This document shows, one piece after another, positions 31,066 to 37,375 of a stretch of 37,375 bases of DNA. Under the pieces are notes generated by a model, which saw only the letters and a program-made list of their open reading frames with translations, had not been told where the DNA came from and ran no database searches. Numbering within the stretch: position 1 is the first letter of the stretch; the number at the start of each line of letters is the position of its first letter. A program made the translations under genes and the position numbers. This stretch comes from a bacterium (GTDB lineage Bacteria > UBP14 > UBA6098 > JAFGQG01). The DNA is taken from the NCBI GenBank assembly GCA_016935765.1, contig JAFGQG010000064.1, positions 1 to 37,375 of the forward strand, in the 5' to 3' direction.

Positions 31066-31432
31066 TCCAAACAGCCCATCAATAATTATAAATTGTATAG
31101 TTGAAGGACCTCTGGGACAGATTGGAGCTTCATTAATACTAGATACAGGTGCTACCTATACTCATCTGCCATGGAGAATAATTGAAGCGATCGGATACGA
31201 CCCCATACTGGAATACGAACGGGTAAAGATTATAACAGGAAGTGGTGTTGAGTACGGTTCAAAGGTGGTTGTAAAAAGCCTTAAAGCCATGGGGATTAAA
31301 ATAGAAAATGTTGAAATTGTCTGCCACGATTTACCACCCGAAGCAAGGGTGGATGGATTATTGGGACTCAGCTTCCTTCACCACCTGAACATAAATTTGA
31401 ATTTCAAAAAGGGTATTATTGAAGTCAATTAA
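31046..31432 (+). CDS. Retropepsin-like aspartic protease
   Basis: A 128-residue protein. The active-site motif LILDTGATYTHLP (D33-T-G-A) and the downstream VDGLLGLSFL segment (the hydrophobic-hydrophobic-G element) match single-domain, retroviral-type aspartic proteases, which work as homodimers. There is no signal peptide, so it is cytoplasmic. It overlaps the preceding small gene by 20 bases. A ribosome-binding site is not obvious, which suggests translational coupling. Substrate unknown. Confidence 0.82.
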   Translation: MGKFKFSPNSPSIIINCIVEGPLGQIGASLILDTGATYTHLPWRIIEAIGYDPILEYERVKIITGSGVEYGSKVVVKSLKAMGIKIENVEIVCHDLPPEARVDGLLGLSFLHHLNINLNFKKGIIEVN

Positions 31433-31536
31433 AACATTAAATGCTTTTTTGAAATTTGAACAAATACTATTCTTTATACTAACGTTTCTATTGAAACCTG
31501 AAAACTAAACAAAGTCAAATCAGAAAAGGAAGTGAA

Positions 31537-32016
31537 ATGAAACCTAATATGTTATTCGTTTTAGCTTCTGTGTTTCTGCTGCTCAGTTCATGCGGCAAAA
31601 GCGAAAAACAGGATGTGGTGCCCAAACCCACCGAAAGCGCTCAAGAAGTAAAAATTGACGAAGCGCTTCAGAGCCGGGTAAACGAGTATTTTAACATCTA
31701 CAAAACCGCCATCAGCAACGGCAAAATGGATGAAGAAGCCCTAAAGAGCGTTATCGAGCCATCCAAGAGAGAAAACGAAGATGCGCAGCGGTACTATTCA
31801 AGCGTGGGAACCGCCGTCCAAAGCAATATAACCTCCAATACCAAACTCGATTTTAAAATCACCGGCGTAAATATGATTGCCGAAAAAGATGAAGCTATCG
31901 TTTATTATAAGGTAATCTGGAAGAACGCCGATGGTTCCGTCTCGTCAGATATGGACACCGAATTGAAGTGGAGAAAGGTTTCGGATGAATGGTACATAGT
32001 AGTGGAAGGATATTGA
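31537..32016 (+). CDS. Putative lipoprotein
   Basis: A 159-residue protein with a lipoprotein signal (lipobox L-S-S-C, C19). The remainder is a helical segment (residues 45-75) followed by beta strands (LDFKITGVNMI, EAIVYYKVIWKN, DTELKWRKVSDEWYIVVEGY), an arrangement like NTF2/SnoaL-type folds of other lipoproteins. GGAAGTG precedes the ATG. It stands alone between the protease pair and the membrane-protein gene. Function unknown. Confidence 0.75.
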   Translation: MKPNMLFVLASVFLLLSSCGKSEKQDVVPKPTESAQEVKIDEALQSRVNEYFNIYKTAISNGKMDEEALKSVIEPSKRENEDAQRYYSSVGTAVQSNITSNTKLDFKITGVNMIAEKDEAIVYYKVIWKNADGSVSSDMDTELKWRKVSDEWYIVVEGY

Positions 32017-32097
32017 GCATCGTTCTAAGAAGCGCCAGAATTCAGCGATTGACAGCCGTTCGAGGGGATAAAATAAAAAATTTGTAGAATTAAGAGA

Positions 32098-32126
32098 TTG
32101 ACAAAAACTCTAAACAATATTTATTG
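32098..32126 (+). promoter_or_regulatory. Possible promoter before the membrane protein and HdrA-like genes
   Basis: TTGACA (32098-32103) is followed after 17 bases by TTATTG (32121-32126) or, at 16 bases, TTTATT. The -35 is perfect and the -10 poor. Another TTGACA lies at 32049-32054 without a properly spaced -10. Confidence 0.35.
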
Positions 32127-32166
32127 GTAAAAACATAATGTTGGTTTAAGAGTTAGGAGGACCATT

Positions 32167-32529
32167 GTGCCAACTCTTCTGAAAATCACCCGGGCGTTCC
32201 TATATTTAGGCTTAGCGGCAGCTCTGGCAGGTATCGTATTCAGCTTTTTTATCAAGGAGCCATACTTTCTCATACCTTTTGTAATCCTGGCAGTTCTTGA
32301 CTTCCTGGTCGCCTGGGGCATTCCGAAACAAAAAAAGTTCGCGATGATACTTGGTATAATCGTTGGGATCATAAACCTTTCCCCGGTCGTATATAACATC
32401 AACACCGGTGAAACTATAGTAGCTCCCATAAACCCGATTATTGGTATCGTTGTGTTAGTCGCTCTCTCAGGGAAACCCGGAAGAGAATGGTTTTCCAAAC
32501 CAAAAAAGAAATTAGAATCTTCGACTTAG
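32167..32529 (+). CDS. Small integral membrane protein
   Basis: A 120-residue protein starting at GTG with GGAGG six bases before it. Four hydrophobic segments are visible: about residues 9-28, 32-50, 58-74 and 88-104. The C-terminus is basic (SKPKKKLESS) and probably cytoplasmic. No family is recognised. It lies 48 bases upstream of the HdrA/NuoE chimera and may be co-transcribed with it. Confidence 0.65.
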   Translation: MPTLLKITRAFLYLGLAAALAGIVFSFFIKEPYFLIPFVILAVLDFLVAWGIPKQKKFAMILGIIVGIINLSPVVYNINTGETIVAPINPIIGIVVLVALSGKPGREWFSKPKKKLESST

Positions 32530-32577
32530 AACCCATTTTGATATGTTTAATACGATAATTTAGAAACGGATGACGTT

Positions 32578-33870
32578 ATGAAAAAGATAGGCGTATTTGT
32601 TTGTCATTGCGGTCTGAATATTGCCCAGACTGTGGACGTTAAAAGGGTAGCCGAGGAAATCGGAAAGGAACCCGGGGTGGTGGTTTCCGAAGACTATCCC
32701 TACATGTGTTCAGACCCCGGACAGAATTTGATAAAGGAAAAAATCAAGGAGCATTCTCTCGACCGCGTGGTAGTCGCGTCCTGCTCGCCAACCCTCCATG
32801 AGTCCACGTTTATGAGGGTGGTTGCTTCAGAGGGCATGAATAAATACTGCTTCGAGATGGCTAATATACGAGAGCACTGTTCATGGGTGCACAGCGACAT
32901 AAAAGCGGCAACTCAAAAGGCGATTGAAATTATCAAATCAGCGCTTGCTAAGTCAAGGCTGCTGGAAGCGCTTGATGATTTTCATGTTGAAGTTACGCCA
33001 AATGCGCTGGTGATAGGAGCCGGGATCGCGGGGATTCAAGCGGCGCTGGATGTCGCGAACGCCGGATATCAGGTGTACCTGGTGGAGAGGGATTCCTCCA
33101 TCGGAGGACACATGGCGCAACTGGACAAGACCTTCCCCACATTGGACTGCTCCGCCTGTATCCTTACCCCGAAGATGGTGGACGTCTCCAAGCATGAAAA
33201 CATCGAACTGCTGTCTTATTCCGAAGTGGAGAGCGTCGATGGGTTCGTAGGTAACTTTGACGTTGTTATCAAGAAGAAGCCGCGTTCTATTGACTTTGAT
33301 AAATGCACCGGATGCGGCGACTGCATGACGAACTGCCCAATCCATTATGAAGCGCAGATACCTCCCGTTCCCAAGTACTCCGATGGTATCGATCCGGACA
33401 AGCTCAGGGAGCTGGATAAGATATTGAAGAGATACACGGTCGGTAAAGAGGCAGTTCCTGATAAAGAGATGCTGATACTCATAATGCAGGACATAAACCT
33501 TAAGTATAATTACCTGCCTGATTACGCTTTAAAATACCTTTCGGAGAAGCTGGACATTCCGCTTACGAGCATCTATCATGCCGCGACTTTTTACACGGCA
33601 TTCAGCCTGACCCCCCGGGGTGAGCACCTCGTCAAGGTCTGCATGGGGACGGCGTGTCACGCGCGGGGCGCGAGCAGGATACTCGAGGAGTTCGAGAGGC
33701 AGCTTCAGATCAAGCATGGCGAGACTACGCCCGACAAGAAATTCACGCTTGAGACGGTGAACTGCCTCGGCTGCTGCGCGTTAGCACCAGTCGCGGTCAT
33801 CGATGACGATTATTTCATGATGACTCCCAACAAAGTTGGTGCGCTATTGAAGAAATATAATAAGGAATAG
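32578..33870 (+). CDS. HdrA N-terminal half fused to a NuoE-like [2Fe-2S] domain
   Basis: A 430-residue chimera. Residues 1-255 match the N-terminal half of HdrA: KIGVFVCHCGLNI, VVVASCSP, the FAD-binding ALVIGAGIAGIQAA (G147-x-G149-x2-G152), the HdrA signature FPTLDCSACILTPKM, and the first inserted-ferredoxin cluster C243-C246-C249-C253. HdrA should continue with its second inserted cluster, the rest of the FAD fold and C-terminal ferredoxins. Instead, after a short linker, residues 275-430 form a NuoE/24-kDa thioredoxin-like domain with the four [2Fe-2S] ligands C355-x4-C360 and C396-x3-C400. The missing HdrA half lies in the next gene. Predicted role: part of a flavin-based electron-bifurcating or confurcating complex using NAD(H) or ferredoxin, with a FAD site shared with that partner. 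Confidence 0.88.
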   Translation: MKKIGVFVCHCGLNIAQTVDVKRVAEEIGKEPGVVVSEDYPYMCSDPGQNLIKEKIKEHSLDRVVVASCSPTLHESTFMRVVASEGMNKYCFEMANIREHCSWVHSDIKAATQKAIEIIKSALAKSRLLEALDDFHVEVTPNALVIGAGIAGIQAALDVANAGYQVYLVERDSSIGGHMAQLDKTFPTLDCSACILTPKMVDVSKHENIELLSYSEVESVDGFVGNFDVVIKKKPRSIDFDKCTGCGDCMTNCPIHYEAQIPPVPKYSDGIDPDKLRELDKILKRYTVGKEAVPDKEMLILIMQDINLKYNYLPDYALKYLSEKLDIPLTSIYHAATFYTAFSLTPRGEHLVKVCMGTACHARGASRILEEFERQLQIKHGETTPDKKFTLETVNCLGCCALAPVAVIDDDYFMMTPNKVGALLKKYNKE

Positions 33871-33941
33871 AATTTAGAATAGTCTGGAATTAAATATGAA
33901 AAATAAAGGATTGTATATAATGAGAAATTTTAGGAGGATAA

Positions 33942-35702
33942 ATGGGAAAGCTAATTATTGATGGCATCGAAGTCGAGCCGGATCCGTCACGGACTGTTCT
34001 GGATGTGGCTAACGAGCTGGGGATCCATATACCGACTTTGTGCTATCATCCTTCACTCCCTTATTATGGAGCTTGCCGGGTTTGCTTAATCGAGGTTATC
34101 TGGAAGGGTGACTCCTCTTTAAAAACCGCTTGTACTTTTCCTGCCTGGGAGGGAGAGGTCAGGACCAACTCAGAGAAGGTCAGGAAAGCGCGCAAGGTCA
34201 TTCTGGAATTAATGCTTGCGGAAGCTCCCGACTCTCCGGAGATAAAGGAATTAGCAAGGGAATACGGAATAGAGAAAACGAGGTTCAAGGTTCGCGAAGA
34301 AAGAAAAGGCAATAAGTGCATCCAGTGCGCATTGTGCGTCCGCTTCTGCCGTGACGTTCTGGGCATCGGCGCGATAGGCTTTAAGAACAGGGGCTATGCC
34401 CGTGAATTGACCACCCCATTCGAAATTTATTCTGATGTCTGCACGACATGCGGCGCTTGTGAATTTCTCTGCCCAACCAACGCGATAGACCTGAGCAAAA
34501 TCAGTCCCCGTAAGCCCATTCCGCTGCTTTCCGAATTCGAGGTGGGTTTAAAGCAAAGGTCGTGTATAAGCATTCCGTTTCCGCAGGCTGTTCCCAACAA
34601 GCCGGTGCTTGACAGGGACCATTGCATGCACTTTTTAAAGGACGCTTGCGGAGTGTGCAGCACCGTTTGCGCTCCCCAGGCCATCAATTATGACCAGGAA
34701 GAGGAAACTCTCAAAAAAAAGGTGGGCGCTATCATTGTGGCTACCGGGTACGACCAATTCGACCCCTCTCTCAAACCGGAGTTAGGATATAAGGATTATG
34801 AACGCGTTATCACCGGCTTAGAGTTTGAAAGGCTTGTCTCGCCATCCGGACCTACTGGCGGCAAGATACTTATTTGCGGCGAAGAACCGAAAAAGGTGGT
34901 ATTGATACACTGCGTCGGTTCCCGTGACCAGACAGTCGGTAATGAATATTGCTCGAGGGTCTGCTGCATGTACCTCGCCAAACACGCTCATCTCATAAAG
35001 GATAAGATACCCAAAGCCGAGGTGACATGTTTCTATATGGACGTTCGGGCGTTTGGCAAGGGATACGAAGAGTTCTATGACCGTGTTCGCAACGAAGGGA
35101 TACTTTATCGGCGGGGCAGCGTTTCCGAGATTTTCAAGAGAAAAGGCAAGCTGATAGTCAAGGGAGAGGATACTCTGTTAGGGGAGCCGGTCGAGGAAGA
35201 AGCTGACCTCGTGGTTCTTGGCACGGGTATCGTTCCGCGATTCGATGTTGAGAAGATGGGTAGAATACTGAAGATAGTGCAGTCGCAGGACAAATTCTTT
35301 CTGGAAGCGCATCCAAAGCTGCGTCCCGTTGATACGTTCAGCGAGGGCATCTACTTGGCGGGTTGCTGCCAGGGTCCTAAGGATATTCCTGACACGGTAG
35401 CCCAGGCTAAAGCGGCTGCGTCCTCCGCGGTGTCAATACTATCGAAGAAGCTCTTGACGGTAGCCCCGATCGTAGCCGTGGTGAACGAAAACATCTGCGC
35501 TGGCTGCAGAAGCTGTGAAGAGGTGTGTGAATTCAGCGCGCATGAGTTTAACGAAAAAGACCGAGTGATGACCATAAATACTGTTCTATGCAAGGGGTGC
35601 GGAAACTGTGTGACAAACTGTCCATCCTCCGCGATAAGGCTTAATTCATATACCGATACCCAGGTACTCGCTCAGATCGGTTCTATTCTGGAGAAAGCAT
35701 AA
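33942..35702 (+). CDS. NuoG-like Fe-S N-terminus fused to the C-terminal half of HdrA
   Basis: A 586-residue chimera with AGGAGG before its ATG. Residues 1-75 are a [2Fe-2S] ferredoxin (C34, C45, C48, C64) like the NuoG N-terminus. The next part lacks the usual H-x3-C-x2-C-x5-C cluster: the family's H-P-x-D-C region reads AEAPDSPEIKELA. Two [4Fe-4S] sites follow: C126-C129-C132-C136 and C167-C170-C173-C177. From about residue 196 the protein is HdrA C-terminal half: SEFEVGLKQRS, IPFPQAVPN, C228-C236-C239-C243, VGAIIVATGYDQFD, VLIHCVGSRD, CSRVCCMYLAKHAHLIK, FYMDVRAFGKGYEEFYDR, and two terminal clusters C519-C522-C525-C529 and C550-C553-C556-C560. It should pair with the upstream chimera. No NuoF-like NADH subunit or HdrBC is nearby. 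meaB follows 4 bases later. Confidence 0.88.
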   Translation: MGKLIIDGIEVEPDPSRTVLDVANELGIHIPTLCYHPSLPYYGACRVCLIEVIWKGDSSLKTACTFPAWEGEVRTNSEKVRKARKVILELMLAEAPDSPEIKELAREYGIEKTRFKVREERKGNKCIQCALCVRFCRDVLGIGAIGFKNRGYARELTTPFEIYSDVCTTCGACEFLCPTNAIDLSKISPRKPIPLLSEFEVGLKQRSCISIPFPQAVPNKPVLDRDHCMHFLKDACGVCSTVCAPQAINYDQEEETLKKKVGAIIVATGYDQFDPSLKPELGYKDYERVITGLEFERLVSPSGPTGGKILICGEEPKKVVLIHCVGSRDQTVGNEYCSRVCCMYLAKHAHLIKDKIPKAEVTCFYMDVRAFGKGYEEFYDRVRNEGILYRRGSVSEIFKRKGKLIVKGEDTLLGEPVEEEADLVVLGTGIVPRFDVEKMGRILKIVQSQDKFFLEAHPKLRPVDTFSEGIYLAGCCQGPKDIPDTVAQAKAAASSAVSILSKKLLTVAPIVAVVNENICAGCRSCEEVCEFSAHEFNEKDRVMTINTVLCKGCGNCVTNCPSSAIRLNSYTDTQVLAQIGSILEKA

Positions 35703-35706
35703 AGTC

Positions 35707-36690
35707 ATGACTGAAAAAGCACGAGATTTGCTGCAGAATTTCTCAGAGGGAAACGTTGTAGCGCTGGCGAAGATCATCTCAATAATAGAGAATCGGTCAG
35801 AGGGATATGAGGATATACTGTCGAAACTCTTCTTAAAGAGCAGCAATGCATACAGGATCGGCATCACCGGTCCGACCGGGGCAGGGAAAAGTACGGTTGT
35901 TGACAAGATTGCTTACGCTCTCGCCCAGGGGAAACACGACATTGGTATCATTGCGGTTGACCCGTCGAGTCCGTACACTGGGGGTGCAGTCCTTGGAGAC
36001 CGGGTCAGAATGAAGGACCTTTTTACGTTCGACAATGTTTTTATACGCAGCATGGCGACACGGGGTTCTTTAGGGGGACTGGCTTCCGCAACCAAGGATG
36101 TGCTTATAGCGTTCGATTCATTTGGAAAGGATTATATTATTGTCGAAACCATAGGTGTTGGGCAGGTGGAACTGGACGTAGTTGACGCATGCGACACGGT
36201 TGTTGTTATTCTTACTCCTGAAGGCGGTGATTCCATACAGGCAATGAAGGCTGGTTTGATCGAGATCGCGGATATCTTTGTGATTAACAAATCTGACCGC
36301 GATGGCGCGGATATCTTCGCCCAGGAACTTCAATCCATCCTGGAAATGAGGGAAGGTTACGGAGAGAAATCGAAGTGGCAGATCCCCATTATTTCTACGG
36401 TTGCGGTAACTAACCAGGGGATCGATGAACTTCTGGCTGAAATCGGGAACCATAAGAAATTCATATCAGACGCAGGAGTATTTGAGGTTCGAAGAAAAGC
36501 CCAAATAGAGCACCGGGTTAGAGATATCATCCAGCATCACGTTAACCAAATTGCTAAGACAACTGTTTTGAATAAGATCGATATCGACCGCCTGGTGCAA
36601 GGTGTTTATGCCGGAAAAATTGACCCCTATTCTGCAGTAAGAGAATATATGGATTTGGAGAGGTTTAAGAAAATGCTGGAGGAAATATAA
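35707..36690 (+). CDS. meaB: MeaB/ArgK-type GTPase, methylmalonyl-CoA mutase chaperone
   Basis: A 327-residue G3E-family GTPase that loads and protects the B12 cofactor of methylmalonyl-CoA mutase. The P-loop is GPTGAGKST (G55-K61). Further family motifs are AVDPSSPYTGGAVLGDRVRM, RSMATRGSLGGLA, ETIGVGQVELDV and NKSD. The length is normal. It starts 4 bases after the HdrA-C chimera, so transcriptional linkage is very likely. The mutase B12-binding subunit gene follows after 113 bases. The large catalytic subunit is absent from the window. Confidence 0.95.
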   Translation: MTEKARDLLQNFSEGNVVALAKIISIIENRSEGYEDILSKLFLKSSNAYRIGITGPTGAGKSTVVDKIAYALAQGKHDIGIIAVDPSSPYTGGAVLGDRVRMKDLFTFDNVFIRSMATRGSLGGLASATKDVLIAFDSFGKDYIIVETIGVGQVELDVVDACDTVVVILTPEGGDSIQAMKAGLIEIADIFVINKSDRDGADIFAQELQSILEMREGYGEKSKWQIPIISTVAVTNQGIDELLAEIGNHKKFISDAGVFEVRRKAQIEHRVRDIIQHHVNQIAKTTVLNKIDIDRLVQGVYAGKIDPYSAVREYMDLERFKKMLEEI

Positions 36691-36691
36691 G

Positions 36692-36732
36692 GGAAAGGAT
36701 CAAGGAATCAAGGGTCAAAGAACCAAGAATAC
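36692..36732. repeat. Degenerate AAGG/ATCAAGG word repeat
   Basis: Words such as GGATCAAGG, AATCAAGG, GTCAAAG and ACCAAG follow one another in the gap between meaB and the mutase subunit gene. It is a simple-sequence array with no fixed period. Confidence 0.45.
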
Positions 36733-36803
36733 TATTTTGCAAATAAGATAGACTTCCACTTTATTAAAACAGTATATTTAGAGTATTGAGGAGAATTTGA
36801 CTT

Positions 36804-37190
36804 ATGAAAAAGCATCGAATACTAATGGCTAAGGGGGGATTGGACGGGCATAATCGTGGTATTAAGGTGGTTACCCGAAGCTTGAGGGACGCTGGTTTTG
36901 AAGTGATATATACCGGATTGCACCAGAGTCCCGAGATGATAGTGAACGCCGCTGTCCAGGAGGATGTGGACCTGATAGGAATAAGCATACTGTCAGGCGC
37001 ACACATGGCGATATTCCCAAAAGTTCTGGAACTCCTTAAAGAAAAGGGAAGGGAAGATACACCTGTTTTCGGAGGGGGGATAATCCCCAAAAAAGACATG
37101 CAAAAACTCCAGGAGGCAGGTGTGAAAAAACTCTTCGGACCTGGGACACCAACCACTGAGATAGTGGAGTGGGTTAAAGAACAGGTTTGA
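36804..37190 (+). CDS. Methylmalonyl-CoA mutase, B12-binding (small) subunit
   Basis: A 128-residue stand-alone B12-binding domain. [11 protein letters not shown] contains the D-x-H-x-x-G motif with H16 as the lower axial cobalt ligand. [23 protein letters not shown] and [28 protein letters not shown] are the S-x-L and G-G-x-I-P motifs of the family. It matches split mutases in which the catalytic alpha subunit and B12 domain are separate genes. The alpha subunit is not in this window. A clear long gap follows to the window end. Confidence 0.93.
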   Translation: MKKHRILMAKGGLDGHNRGIKVVTRSLRDAGFEVIYTGLHQSPEMIVNAAVQEDVDLIGISILSGAHMAIFPKVLELLKEKGREDTPVFGGGIIPKKDMQKLQEAGVKKLFGPGTPTTEIVEWVKEQV

Positions 37191-37305
37191 GAATAGAAAT
37201 TGAGAAAATAAAAATAATAGAAACTAAAAGTAAAAATCATTTTCTCAGCAATTTCACTATATTTTTTGTTGCCAAACATTCACGGTCGTTGTATAATTCA
37301 AATTC

Positions 37306-37371
37306 CGAAATCGTAAGTTGTAAAGTGTAAATCGAAAACCATAAATCGAAAATCGTAAATAGTAAATCATT
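37306..37371. repeat. Degenerate AAATCG/GTAAA word repeat at the right edge
   Basis: Repeated words GAAATCG, GTAAATCGAAAA, ATAAATCGAAAA, TCGTAAAT and AGTAAATC occupy the last 66 bases. They are irregularly spaced, so this is not a CRISPR. The 185 bases after the mutase subunit gene hold no gene. Confidence 0.5.
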
Positions 37372-37375
37372 AGAG

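Noticed and set aside
33871..33941. The split between the two HdrA/Nuo chimeras as a frameshift or assembly error in a single gene.
   Set aside because: Each protein has its own start with the second preceded by AGGAGG, both frames are clean, and complete Nuo-like domains occupy the sides of the cut.
37306..37371. Right-edge repeats as a CRISPR array.
   Set aside because: Unit length and spacing are irregular, there are no unique spacers and no cas genes.

Overview
The window looks like chromosome from an uncultivated, Gram-negative, probably anaerobic bacterium of the FCB superphylum or a neighbouring candidate phylum. Three things suggest this. LPS genes (waaA, lpxK) imply an outer membrane. 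At least five secreted proteins end in the YPNPFN...YDINGR...PSGVYF...KK(I/V)YLK type of C-terminal sorting domain linked to type IX-like secretion. The redox genes (ETF, HdrD-like, HdrA-like, NuoE/NuoG-like) are oxygen-independent flavin and Fe-S electron carriers. No phylum can be fixed from the sequence alone. I saw no rRNA, tRNA, CRISPR array or insertion sequence.

Layout. 1-855 is gene-free and rich in small repeats, with a possible leftward promoter carrying a G8 tract. 856-3146 (+) holds waaA-lpxK. 3138-4343 (-) is a secreted VWA protein. 4528-6547 (-) holds etfBA behind a small antitoxin-like gene. 6782-11752 (-) holds a secreted clostripain-type protease, two lipoproteins and a beta-propeller protein. 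11814-22883 (-) is a liu-like leucine/branched acyl-CoA degradation operon: MccB, methylglutaconyl-CoA hydratase-like enzyme, biotin carboxylase, separate BCCP, nitroreductase, four acyl-CoA dehydrogenase-family proteins (two apparently without the catalytic base), and an HdrD-like Fe-S protein. 23265-24806 (-) is a thiolase plus DUF35 pair. 25076-31432 is accessory in character: RelBE-like and HicAB-like toxin-antitoxin pairs, two large secreted proteins with near-identical C-terminal cassettes, and a retropepsin-like protease overlapping a small unknown gene. 31537-37190 (+) holds a lipoprotein, a small membrane protein, two HdrA/Nuo chimeras, meaB and the B12-binding subunit of methylmalonyl-CoA mutase.

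How it fits together. Acyl-CoA dehydrogenases would pass electrons to EtfAB and perhaps on to the HdrD-like protein. MCC, hydratase and thiolase would carry leucine carbon towards acetyl-CoA units, and the mutase genes would handle propionyl/methylmalonyl-CoA. The most unusual object is at 32578-35702. An HdrA-type flavoprotein appears cut inside its inserted ferredoxin domain. Its N-terminal half is fused to a NuoE-like [2Fe-2S] domain and its C-terminal half follows a NuoG-like Fe-S N-terminus, so the FAD site seems divided between two polypeptides. A second notable signal is a pair of 28-bp palindromes with different arm sequences at exactly the same base of two recently copied sorting-domain cassettes, translated in frame.
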